Source: Streptomyces sp. RPA4-2 (GTDB taxonomy: Bacteria > Actinomycetota > Actinomycetes > Streptomycetales > Streptomycetaceae). Taken from it: a stretch of DNA of 64,000 bases. Shown here piece by piece: positions 47,342 to 55,713 of this stretch; within the stretch, counting starts at the first letter, position 1; each line of letters starts with the position of its first letter. The notes under the pieces are model-generated. The model was given only the letters and a program-made list of their open reading frames with translations. It ran no database searches and had not been told where the DNA came from. The DNA lies in NCBI RefSeq assembly GCF_012273515.2, contig NZ_CP050975.2, positions 1,984,001 to 2,048,000 on the forward strand, given 5' to 3'. A program made the translations under genes and the position numbers.

Positions 47342-49707
47342 GACGGCTTCTCCGAGGCCGAGCCGACGGTTCTGCGCAGGCTTCGCTCGACGCGGTCGGC
47401 GAGGCCCTGCGCGTCGTTGCCGAGACCGGCCTGGGCCGGAGCCGTCGTCACACCGGGCTTCACGGCGTCCGCGGCGGGCTGCGGGGCGGTGACGACACGT
47501 CCGTCGGCGAAGCCGGAGACGGCGTAGACGACGACGGGGGCATCGGTGAGGACGGACACCGTCCAGGACGCGCGCTGGGCGTCGCCGAACCCGGCGGCGA
47601 CGGTGCCCTTGACGGCGTACGGACGGGGCATCAGGTCGGTGCGCCGGTCGAGTCCCCGCTGCTGGAAGCGGGCCTTCAGGGAGGTCATGGCCGCCGCGTC
47701 CGCGTTGGTGAACAGCAGTCCCACGGTGGTGACCTGACTGCGCGTCACATCGGTGTAGGTGGCGCGCAGCAGCCGCAGGCAGCCGACCGGAGCCAGGACC
47801 TGGCGCAGGAGCGGGTCGAAGGCGTTGGCGCAGCCGCTGTCCGGGGCGACGGCGATACGGGTCCAGGTGCGGTCGGCGCCGCCGGGCCCGGCGCCCTGGC
47901 CGTCGACGGTGGGCGGGAAGAGCTGGTCCACGGGCACGCTGTGCCACAGGCCGCCCGCCGCTTCGAACGAACTGAGCGCGCCGTCCGCGCCCGCGCTGTC
48001 CCCGGTGAGCCAACTCCCGGTCACCGCACCGCCGATGAGCCCGAGGCCCAGCACGAGGCAGGCCGCGGCCGCGACGAGCCGGGGCCGGGTACGAGCGCGG
48101 GCGGGGACGGTGCGCAAGCGCGTGGTGGCCTGGTCGAGGGGGTCATAGGTGTCGAAGGAGTCGAAGGTGTCGAAGCCGTTGTCGGTATCGGGTTCCGCGA
48201 ACGACACGTACGGGCGTCCGGTGCCCGGTGCGGGGCCCGCGGGGGTGGGGGGTTCGGTGGGCACACCCCCCGGGTTGGGGCGCGGCCGCACGGTCGTCTC
48301 CGAGATCCCGTCGTCGGGCACGGCGGACCGCCGGGCGGCGGGTGGCGCGTCGGGGAAACGGGCGGAGGCCGGGGGCGGGGGCGGGCTCGTGGGAGCGGTA
48401 CGGCGGCCGGGGACGCGCGGGTGGGCCGTCTCGTGGTGCGGGGCCGGGGCGCGCGGCGGTTCGGGGGTACGGGGGACGCTCGGCGCGGACGCGGGCGGGG
48501 TCTCCGCCGGGAAGGACTCGGTGGGCCTCGCGACTCCCGTGGTCCCGTCGGAGGCCAAGGACCCTGAGAACCCCGCAGACCCGGAGGACCCAGCGGACCC
48601 CGGGGTCGCCGAGGTCGCCGAGGTCGCGGAGGTCGCGGAGGTCGCGGAGGTCGCCGAGGAGGGTTTCGTCTCCTGGAAGCGCCGGAAGGGGCGTGACGGC
48701 ACACGGGATCCGCCGTCCGCGTGCGGAGCGGTGTCCTGGGAGACGTCGGGCGCCTTGTCGACGGCGGAGCCGCCCGGCGTCTGCCCCCGGGGGTCCCCGC
48801 CGGGGCGCGGGACGGTCGCCGGAGGCGGTTCCCCGGGGCTGGGCAGCGACCAGGGCTCACCGCCGACGGGTTCCACCGGACGGGGTCGCCAAGTGGCGCC
48901 CGTGGGAGGGTGATCGGGGCGGGGCGGCACCGCGGGCCCCGTCTCGGGAGACCGCTCGGGCCACGGCGGGGTCGCCGGAGGCCGCGGCATCGTTTCCCCT
49001 CCGGTGGGAGAGGTCACGGACCCGTGCGGGGCCACCGGACGGCCGGGCCCCGCGTCCCCCCGCGCGTCGGGCGCCACGGGACGAGGGGGCGTCGCCGGCC
49101 GGGGCGGCGCCGTGTCCGCCCGCGCCGGGAACCGCTCGGTCCGGAACGGGGCGTCGTCCTGGCTCTCGGAGGCACGCTCGGAGCGTCCCGGTCGCGCGGG
49201 CCGGAAGAACCCCGCGTCACCTCGCTCCGGCGACCGCTGCGAGCCGGGCGGGACGGTACCGCGGTTCTCGGGCGGGGTTCCCGGACGTGCCGGAGTCCCC
49301 GGCGGGACGGACCCCGCGTCACCCTGTTCGGGCGACCACTGCGGACGGGACGGCCCGGCGTCCCCGCTCCCGGTGCTCTCGGGGCGCGCGGAGCTCTCGG
49401 GGTCGTGCTCGGGGCGGCGGTCCCGGGGCGTGCGTCGGAAGAACCCCGCGTCACCCGGCCCGGACGACCTCTCCGGGCGGGAGGCCGGAGCGCCCGGCGG
49501 GCGGTGGGCCGCGGTGCCGTCGGCCGCGCGGGACCCCGCCTCTCGGTGAGGCACTGTGCCTTCGTCCGTCGCTGTCCCCTCGGAAGACCCCGTCCCCTCG
49601 GGAGTCCGGTCCCCCTCGGAGGACCGGCCCGTGGCGGGCGGCTGTTCCGGGCGGGGTGGGACGGCCGGGCGCGGCGGGATGGAGGCACGACGCGCTTCCG
49701 TGCTCAT
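47338..49707 (-). CDS. Large disordered Pro-rich membrane protein coupled to the mycosin
   Basis: 789-residue protein. Residues 1-~560 are low-complexity Pro/Arg/Gly/Ser/Glu with irregular repeats: GDAGFFR-type units recur (SSGPGDAGFFRRTP, STGSGDAGPSRPQW, SPEQGDAGSVPPG, SPERGDAGFFRPA). A (TSA)-like run SATSATSATSATSATSAT comes from a nine-base DNA repeat near 48602-48655. One transmembrane helix lies at about 575-600 (RLVAAAACLVLGLGLIGGAVTGSWL). A ~190-residue exterior domain follows (VDQLFPPTVDGQG...ARASWTVSVLTDAPVVVYAVSGFADGR), containing two Cys (SGCANAF, VGCLRLL). ATG 49707. I know no function; coupling to the mycosin suggests substrate presentation or scaffolding. Confidence 0.75.
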   Translation of the reverse strand: MSTEARRASIPPRPAVPPRPEQPPATGRSSEGDRTPEGTGSSEGTATDEGTVPHREAGSRAADGTAAHRPPGAPASRPERSSGPGDAGFFRRTPRDRRPEHDPESSARPESTGSGDAGPSRPQWSPEQGDAGSVPPGTPARPGTPPENRGTVPPGSQRSPERGDAGFFRPARPGRSERASESQDDAPFRTERFPARADTAPPRPATPPRPVAPDARGDAGPGRPVAPHGSVTSPTGGETMPRPPATPPWPERSPETGPAVPPRPDHPPTGATWRPRPVEPVGGEPWSLPSPGEPPPATVPRPGGDPRGQTPGGSAVDKAPDVSQDTAPHADGGSRVPSRPFRRFQETKPSSATSATSATSATSATSATPGSAGSSGSAGFSGSLASDGTTGVARPTESFPAETPPASAPSVPRTPEPPRAPAPHHETAHPRVPGRRTAPTSPPPPPASARFPDAPPAARRSAVPDDGISETTVRPRPNPGGVPTEPPTPAGPAPGTGRPYVSFAEPDTDNGFDTFDSFDTYDPLDQATTRLRTVPARARTRPRLVAAAACLVLGLGLIGGAVTGSWLTGDSAGADGALSSFEAAGGLWHSVPVDQLFPPTVDGQGAGPGGADRTWTRIAVAPDSGCANAFDPLLRQVLAPVGCLRLLRATYTDVTRSQVTTVGLLFTNADAAAMTSLKARFQQRGLDRRTDLMPRPYAVKGTVAAGFGDAQRASWTVSVLTDAPVVVYAVSGFADGRVVTAPQPAADAVKPGVTTAPAQAGLGNDAQGLADRVERSLRRTVGSASEKPS

Positions 49708-49994
49708 GCACCCCCCGTTTCCTCGTGCCCGGGCGACCGATCCGGCCCGGAGTCCGCCGGGCCGTCCACCTGTACGTAAGGGACCACCCCGGCGACTCAT
49801 CCGTCACGGGACACGCATACCCGCACCGACGGACCGTCATCCCGGGCAGGCGCCGCCCGGACAAGGTCGTTCGCCCCTCGTTCGCGTCACTCTACGGGTT
49901 GACGTGGGCCTGGAGGGAACCAGTCCGAGACCCCGGGGCATCTGCCCGGAACGTCCCCCTACCCTGCGGTAATCGAGTCTGGCAGGCTTCGGTC

Positions 49995-51197
49995 ATGACT
50001 GCCCGCGCCGCAGACCGGGCCCGCTACGACCGGGCCACCGCTCACCTCGACGCCCCCCTCGCGATCGTGGACCTGGAGGCCTTCGACGCGAACGCGGACG
50101 ACCTCGTCCGCAGGGCCGGCGGAAAGCCGATCCGGGTCGCCAGCAAGTCCGTTCGCTGCCGCGCCCTGCTCGAACGCGTCCTCGCCCGGGACGGCTTCGC
50201 GGGAATCATGTCCTTCACCCTCGCCGAGTCGATCTGGCTGGCCCGCTCCGGTTTCGAAGACGTCCTGCTCGCCTATCCGTCGGTGGACACGGCGGGGTAC
50301 GCGGAGCTGACCGGCGACCCCAAGCTCGCCGCCGCCGTCACCGTCATGGTCGACGACCCCGCGCAGCTCCGTCTCATCGACGAGGCCCGCCGGGGCGGCA
50401 CCGAGACCGTGCGGGTCTGCCTGGAGTTGGACACCTCGCTCAAGCTGCTCGGCGGCCGGGTCCGGGTCGGGGCGCTGCGCTCGCCGCTGCACTCCGCCGA
50501 GCAGGTCGCCGGGATGGCGCGGGCGGTCGTCGGCCGGCCCGGCTTCGAACTGGTGGGGATCATGGCGTACGAGGGCCACATCGCGGGCGTCGGCGACGCC
50601 GTCGCGGGGCGGCCCTTCCGCTCACGCGCCGTCAGGCTCATGCAGGCCACCGCCCGCAAGGAGCTCACGCGGCGGCGCGCCGAGGTCGTCCGCGCGGTGC
50701 GGGCGGTGGCGCCCGACCTGGAGTTCGTCAACGGCGGGGGCACCGGCAGTGTGCAGCAGACGGCCGCCGAGGACGCGGTGACCGAGATCGCGGCGGGCTC
50801 CGGGCTCTACGTGCCTCGCCTGTTCGACAACTACACGTCCTTCAGCGGACGTCCGGCCGCGCTCTTCGCGCAGCCCGTCGTACGCCGTCCGGGCGTCGGG
50901 GTCGTCACGGTGCTGGGCGGCGGCTATCCGGCCTCGGGGGCACCGGGCGCCGACCGGCTCCCGGTCCCCTACCTTCCGGAAGGGCTGCGGTACGACCCCC
51001 AGGAGGGGCCGGGCGAGGTGCAGACCCCGCTGCTCGGCTCCCCCGCGGACGACCTGCTCCTGGGTGACAAGGTGTGGTTCCGGCACGCCAAGGCCGGGGA
51101 GCTGTGCGAGCGGTTCGACGCGCTGCACCTGGTGGAGGGCGACGAGGTGACGGCGACCGTCCCGACGTACCGCGGAGAGGGCCGGACCTTCCTCTGA
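49995..51197 (+). CDS. Amino acid deaminase/aldolase (PLP, alanine-racemase fold)
   Basis: 400-residue PLP enzyme of fold type III related to D-threonine aldolase and D-serine dehydratase. The PLP lysine is in the PIRVASKSVRCRALLERVL block after LAIVDLEAFDANADDLVRRAGG. The barrel continues with LLAYPSVD, VCLELDTSLKLLGGRVRVGALRSPL, VGIMAYEGHIAGVGD, FVNGGGTGSVQQTA, and a C-terminal beta domain with VVTVLGGGYPASGAPGADRLPVPYLPEGL and FRHAKAGELCERFDALHLV (metal/PLP contacts His and Cys). ATG 49995 is used; the reading frame is open far upstream but that is opposite the disordered gene. Usual annotation is amino acid deaminase/aldolase; true substrate unknown. Confidence 0.88.
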   Translation: MTARAADRARYDRATAHLDAPLAIVDLEAFDANADDLVRRAGGKPIRVASKSVRCRALLERVLARDGFAGIMSFTLAESIWLARSGFEDVLLAYPSVDTAGYAELTGDPKLAAAVTVMVDDPAQLRLIDEARRGGTETVRVCLELDTSLKLLGGRVRVGALRSPLHSAEQVAGMARAVVGRPGFELVGIMAYEGHIAGVGDAVAGRPFRSRAVRLMQATARKELTRRRAEVVRAVRAVAPDLEFVNGGGTGSVQQTAAEDAVTEIAAGSGLYVPRLFDNYTSFSGRPAALFAQPVVRRPGVGVVTVLGGGYPASGAPGADRLPVPYLPEGLRYDPQEGPGEVQTPLLGSPADDLLLGDKVWFRHAKAGELCERFDALHLVEGDEVTATVPTYRGEGRTFL

Positions 51198-51215
51198 GGC
51201 GCGCGGCGCGGTCCG

Positions 51216-52139
51216 CTACCGGGAGGGGCCGATGCTGCTGCCCACTCCTCCGCCGGTGTCCGTGTCGCCCGTCGGCCGGATCCCCTCGGTGATGCGGTCC
51301 ATGTCGGTGAGCGGCGGTCCCTCGGCGCCGGCGTCGAAGGCGAAGCGGACGATGACGGGAGACTCCGAGCCCACGCTGGAGGCGAACGCCAGCGACTCGA
51401 CGTATCCGCCCGGTCCCGCCCCGGTCCTGACCCGCCAGCGCACCAGGTACCCGGCGCGGCCCGCGACGGCGACGGAGCCGGCCTTCAGCAGCCGGTGGGA
51501 CGTGATGCCCCGGTAGGGGCGGCCGCCGAGGACGTCACGGTCGTAGGCGGTGTTCGCGGCGTCGTCGATGTCCTGCTCGGCGAGGGCCTTCGGGGAGCGT
51601 TCGGCGTTCGCCGTGACGGTGCGCGAGGCGACCCTGCCGTGGCGGCACAGGCCGGGGTCGCCGGGGCAGTCGTACGTTCCGGGGGTGGTCATCACGAGGT
51701 CGTCCTCGGCGACGTCGCCGGGTGCGACCCAGCCCTTGGGCAGCGAGAGGGTGATGCCGTTGAGCTCGTCCACGACGACGGACGCGGCGCCGGAGTGCGG
51801 TGCGGCGGTGGAGGAGCCGGTCGGGGCGGCCGCCCCCGAAGGTGCGGAGGGGGTGGCGGGCGGTGTGGTCCGTACCGCCGCCGCGTCCCCTCCGTCGTCG
51901 TTGCGGCCGAGGACCAAGACGCCCGTGACGATCGAGGTGACGAGTACGGCTCCGGCGGCGACGAGCGCCACGGCCCTGGCGCGGTCGGGGCCGTGGCCGG
52001 CTGGTTCCGGTGGGGCGAGGGGCACCGGGACGGACCCCGGCTGTCGCCGGTGATCGGTCCACGCGGTGCCGTCCCACCAGCGCTCGACGAGCGGGTACGA
52101 CGGGTCGCGGTACCAGCCGGGCGGGGGCGTCATGCTCAT
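51216..52139 (-). CDS. DUF2510 membrane protein
   Basis: 307-residue protein. The DUF2510 motif is PPGWYRDPSYPLVERWWDGTAWTDHRR at the N-terminus (cytoplasmic). After a Pro-rich linker a single transmembrane helix at ~54-77 (ARAVALVAAGAVLVTSIVTGVLVLG), then a Ser/Thr/Ala/Pro linker and an exterior domain of about 170 residues (VVDELNGITLSLPKGWVAPGDV...VIVRFAFDAG) containing a Cys pair in YDCPGDPGLCRHG. ATG 52139 or 52133. The exterior part resembles PsbP-like or lipoprotein domains only loosely; no known function. Confidence 0.8.
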   Translation of the reverse strand: MSMTPPPGWYRDPSYPLVERWWDGTAWTDHRRQPGSVPVPLAPPEPAGHGPDRARAVALVAAGAVLVTSIVTGVLVLGRNDDGGDAAAVRTTPPATPSAPSGAAAPTGSSTAAPHSGAASVVVDELNGITLSLPKGWVAPGDVAEDDLVMTTPGTYDCPGDPGLCRHGRVASRTVTANAERSPKALAEQDIDDAANTAYDRDVLGGRPYRGITSHRLLKAGSVAVAGRAGYLVRWRVRTGAGPGGYVESLAFASSVGSESPVIVRFAFDAGAEGPPLTDMDRITEGIRPTGDTDTGGGVGSSIGPSR

Positions 52140-52181
52140 CCCGGCACTCTAGGACGCACTCCGAACGTCAGTACATGGTGC

Positions 52182-53437
52182 TCAATGGACGGTGTCCTTC
52201 TGGTCGGGTACGACCGAACCGTCGCCCCTCCGGACGGGTTCCCCGCCGCCGTCGGTCGCGTTGTAGGCGCTCGTCGAGCAGGGGTAGGGCTCCGGCCTGC
52301 GCGGCAGCGGCTCGATGAACATGGGGTTGATCAGCCAGCGGCCGTCGGCATCGTCGTAGGCCCGGCACATGAGTTCGCTCTTGTTGCGGTTGAGCACGAG
52401 GTGCGCGCCGGTCGCGTCCCCGACGAAGGTGACGTCGGTGTCGGCGTCGCCGGCCGCGAGCGCGACGCGGTGGCGCGGGTCCTGCCGCTGCCACGCGGCG
52501 GCACCGTGGACACCGTAAATCTCCTGGTTGATCCAGCAGCGCTTGCCGTCGATGTAGGGGATGGCCTCGCCCCGGGTCGCCGGTACGCCGCCGCAGCCCT
52601 GGTTCCAGGGGGTGGTCCGCCCGTGCCGGTCGAGGACCGACCGGATGGCGATCGTGTGCCGTGCGTCGACGCCGACGCCGCGCGACCAGACCTCGGTGAC
52701 CGGTTCGGAGCCCGCCGAGACGATGTAGACCTCGAATCCGGCCCGTTGGAGGGTACGGATCAGGTCACGCTGCCGGGTGTAGTACCGGACGTACGCCGGC
52801 AGGGTGTGCGTGCCCACGGCGCGGGTCGAACCGACGGGCGCGGCCAGTGCCTCGGTACGGGCACGGCGGGCGTAGGAGGTCAGTTCGGCGACGGTGTGGC
52901 CGGCGAGGAGCTGGGGCACCCAGGTGTACTGGGGGACGGTGCGTAAGCCGGTTCCAGTCCCCGGCGAAGGCGGCGGCGCCGCTCATGGTCCGCCCGCTCT
53001 CACGGATCTCCAGGATCTCGTCGGCGCAGCGGGGGGCGGCCGAGGTGGGGAGGGGGGCGCCCACGGGGTGGCGGTGCCGCAGGCCGTGGTCAGGGCCCGG
53101 TCGGCCGCGTCGGTGAGCCACTCGCTGGTGTCCCTCCAGCTCGCCGGGCGCAGGATCCGCTCGTGCCGCAGGATCCAGACGAGGGTGGCGTCGGTGACGT
53201 CGTTCTTGGTGACCGTGTTGTCCCAGTCGAACGCGGCGACGGGGGTGTTCCCGCTCCCGGAGCAGGTGCCCCGCGTGTCGATCAGACGTTGCAGGCGGGC
53301 GCGGTTGTCGCCGTACCAGCTCCCCGAGAGCCGCGGGCAGTCGGAGCGGGGCCGGGCGGGGACGGGGTCGCGGCCGCCGGGGTGGCGGCCGCGACCAGGG
53401 CCCATACGAGAGCGGCACGGACGGATCGGAATCGCAT
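52182..53437 (-). pseudogene. Secreted HAD-like hydrolase gene with three apparent frameshifts
   Basis: ATG 53437 gives a signal peptide (MRFRSVRAALVWALVAAAT). The HAD-like part then appears in other frames: CPRLSGSWYGDNRARLQRLID and the motif VAAFDWDNTVTKNDVTDATLVW; next CADEILEIRESGRTMSGAAAF; then PQYTWVPQLLAGHTVAELTSYARRARTEAL...GFEVYIVSAG...YIDGKRCWINQ...VALAAGDADTDVTFVGDA. Corrections needed: one added base near 53342-53368, one in the six-G run 53052-53057, and one removed from the four-G run 52959-52962. Restored, the product is about 415 residues with all HAD motifs. A TTA codon (52944-52946) would make translation bldA-dependent. Decay or homopolymer sequencing errors. Confidence 0.75.
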
Positions 53438-53461
53438 GGGTCGTGCATACACCGGCGTGGT

Positions 53462-54298
53462 CTACAGGGGCGTGACGTACGCGCCCGAGATCCCTCCGTC
53501 CACCAGGAAGTCGGAGGCGTTCACGAAGGAGGAGTCGTCGCTGGCGAGGAAGGCGACCGCCGCGGCGATCTCCTCGGCCTCGGCGAACCGGCCGACGGGG
53601 ATGTGGACGAGACGGCGTGCGGCGCGCTCGGGGTCCTTGGCGAACAGCTCCTGGAGGAGCGGGGTGTTGACCGGTCCGGGGCACAGGGCGTTGACCCTGA
53701 TGCCTTCGCGGGCGAACTGCACACCCAGCTCGCGGGACATGGCCAGTACGCCGCCCTTGGAGGCCGTGTACGAGATCTGGGAGGTCGCCGCTCCCATCCG
53801 GGCCACGAAGGACGCCGTGTTGATGATGGAGCCCCTGCCCTGGCGGCGCATGTAGGGGATCGCGGCCTTGCAGCACAGGTAGACGGAGGTGAGGTTGACC
53901 TCCTGGACGCGCTTCCAGGCCTCCAGGCCGGTGTCCAGGATGGAGTCGTCGTCGGGCGGCGAGATGCCCGCGTTGTTGAAGGCGATGTCGACCGAGCCGT
54001 ACGTGTCGTGCGCCGTCTTGAAGAGCGCCTCGACCTGCTCGGGGTCGGTGACGTCGACCTTGACGAAGATCCCGCCGACCTCGTCGGCGGCGGCCTTGCC
54101 GCGGACCTCGTCGACGTCTGCGCAGACGACGTGGGCGCCCTCGGAGGCGAGCCGGCGGGCGGTGGCGAGTCCGATGCCGCTGCCGGCGCCGGTGATGACG
54201 GCGGTGCGGCCGACCAGGCGGCGGCAGATGTTCCCTGCGGTGGCTTCGGTCGCTCGGGTACCTGTGGTGGCTTCGGTACCTGCGGTGGCTTCGGTCAC
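53462..54298 (-). CDS. Short-chain dehydrogenase/reductase (SDR)
   Basis: 278-residue NAD(P)-dependent oxidoreductase. The cofactor motif is AVITGAGSGIGLATARRL, followed by DIAFNNAGIS, the catalytic Ser (INTASF) and YTASKGG (Tyr, Lys), and the closing GFAEAEEIAAAVAFLASDDSSFVNASDFLVDGG. Its GTG start overlaps the aldehyde dehydrogenase stop (GTGA). The first ~22 residues are an odd Thr/Ala/Glu/Gly repeat (TEATAGTEATTGTRATEATAG), encoded by a GGTGGCTTCGGTACCTGC-type DNA repeat and likely disordered. In the glnA4-type cluster it may reduce or oxidise an amino-alcohol-derived aldehyde; 3-oxoacyl-ACP reductase is the generic alternative. Confidence 0.88.
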   Translation of the reverse strand: MTEATAGTEATTGTRATEATAGNICRRLVGRTAVITGAGSGIGLATARRLASEGAHVVCADVDEVRGKAAADEVGGIFVKVDVTDPEQVEALFKTAHDTYGSVDIAFNNAGISPPDDDSILDTGLEAWKRVQEVNLTSVYLCCKAAIPYMRRQGRGSIINTASFVARMGAATSQISYTASKGGVLAMSRELGVQFAREGIRVNALCPGPVNTPLLQELFAKDPERAARRLVHIPVGRFAEAEEIAAAVAFLASDDSSFVNASDFLVDGGISGAYVTPL

Positions 54299-55713
54299 TG
54301 TGCGGGGCCCTCCGTGCTGATGAAGACGTTCTTGGTTTCGGTGAAGGCGGTGAGCGCGTCCGGGCCGAGCTCGCGGCCGATCCCCGACTGTTTGAAGCCG
54401 CCGAAGGGGGTCCAGTAGCGGACGCTGGAGTGGGAGTTGACGGAGAGGTTGCCGGCCCGGACGGCTCCCGAGACGCGCAGCGCCCGCCCGACGTCACGGG
54501 TCCAGACGGAGCCGGCGAGGCCGTAGTCGGTGGCGTTGGCGAGCCGGACAGCGTCCGCCTCGTCCTCGAAGGGCAGGACCACGGCGACCGGACCGAAGAC
54601 CTCCTCGACGGCCACCCGCGCGTGCGGTTCGACATCGGTGAGGACGGTGGGCGGGAACCAGAAGCCGGGGCCTTCGGGGGCCTTGCCGCGGATGCCGGGG
54701 AGGCCGGCGGGAACGTACGACCGGACGCGCTCCAGCTGCGCCCGCGAGATCAGCGGGCCCATCTGCGTCGCCTCGTCGGACGGGTCGCCCACGACGACGG
54801 ACTCGATCGCCGGGGCGAGGAGCCCGAGGAAGCGCTCGTACACGGAGCGCTGGACGAGGATGCGGGTGCGGGCGCAGCAGTCCTGACCGGAGTTGTCGAG
54901 GAAGGACATGGGGGCGGCGGCCGCGGCGGCCTCGATGTCGGCGTCGGCGAAGACGATGTTGGGGCTCTTGCCGCCGAGCTCCAGGGTGACGCGTTTGAGG
55001 AGGGCCGCGCCCTTCGCCAACACCTGTTTGCCCACGCTCGTGGACCCCGTGAAGACGATCTTCGCGACGCCGGGGTGTTCGACCAGCGCGTTGCCCGCGA
55101 CGGGACCCGCTCCGGGGAGCACCTGCAGGAGGTGCTCCGGAAGACCTGCTTCCAGGGCGAGTTCGGCCAGCCGCAGCGCGGTCAGAGGGGTCGTCTCGGC
55201 GGGCTTGAGAACGACCGCGTTGCCGGCCGCGAGCGCGGGGGCGGTGCCCCAGGCCGCGATCGGCATCGGGAAGTTCCAGGGCGCGATGACACCCACGACC
55301 CCGAGGGGTTCGAGGAGGGTGATGTCGAGACCGCCCGGGACCGGGATCTGACGGCCGGTCAGCCGCTCCACCCCGCCGGCCGCGTAGTCGAGCAGATCGC
55401 GGACGTTGCCCGCTTCCCAGCGGGCGTTGCCGACGGTGTGCCCGGCCTCGCGGACCTCCAGCCGGGCGAGTTCCTCACGGTGTTCGTCGACGACGACGGC
55501 GAACCGGCGCAGAAGCCGGGCCCGGTCGCCGGGCGCCAGCGCGGCCCACCGGAGCTGCGCCCGGCCCGCCCGCAGGACGGCGGCGTCCACATCGGCCGCG
55601 GTGGCGGCCGGGACGGTGGCGACGACCTCCTCGGTGGCCGGGTCGAGCACGTGGAGCTCGTGGACGGCGGGGAGTTGCGACTCGTGCGACTCGTGCGACA
55701 AGAAGGACCTCAC
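54295..55713 (-). CDS. Aldehyde dehydrogenase of the gamma-glutamylation pathway
   Basis: 472-residue NAD(P)-dependent aldehyde dehydrogenase. Key motifs: GVIAPWNFPMPIAAW (Asn), LKPAETTPLTALRLAE, FTGSTSVGKQVL, the general base Glu in VTLELGGKSPNIVF, and the nucleophile Cys in LDNSGQDCCARTRILV. C-terminal EVFGPVAVVLPFEDE and PFGGFKQSGIGRELG are typical. The start lies just inside the 3' end of glnA (overlap of four bases), so it is in the same operon. Context suggests it oxidises a gamma-glutamyl aldehyde formed after amine glutamylation; that is inference from the neighbours. Confidence 0.9.
   Translation of the reverse strand: MRSFLSHESHESQLPAVHELHVLDPATEEVVATVPAATAADVDAAVLRAGRAQLRWAALAPGDRARLLRRFAVVVDEHREELARLEVREAGHTVGNARWEAGNVRDLLDYAAGGVERLTGRQIPVPGGLDITLLEPLGVVGVIAPWNFPMPIAAWGTAPALAAGNAVVLKPAETTPLTALRLAELALEAGLPEHLLQVLPGAGPVAGNALVEHPGVAKIVFTGSTSVGKQVLAKGAALLKRVTLELGGKSPNIVFADADIEAAAAAAPMSFLDNSGQDCCARTRILVQRSVYERFLGLLAPAIESVVVGDPSDEATQMGPLISRAQLERVRSYVPAGLPGIRGKAPEGPGFWFPPTVLTDVEPHARVAVEEVFGPVAVVLPFEDEADAVRLANATDYGLAGSVWTRDVGRALRVSGAVRAGNLSVNSHSSVRYWTPFGGFKQSGIGRELGPDALTAFTETKNVFISTEGPAQ

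Noticed and set aside
46133..49707. A complete ESX/type VII secretion locus
   Set aside because: Only the mycosin is recognisable; no EsxA/B, EccB, EccC, EccD or EccE genes are present.
48228..49994. 590-codon upstream extension of the deaminase/aldolase frame
   Set aside because: It lies opposite the disordered protein and is low-complexity; homology and a sensible start begin at ATG 49995.
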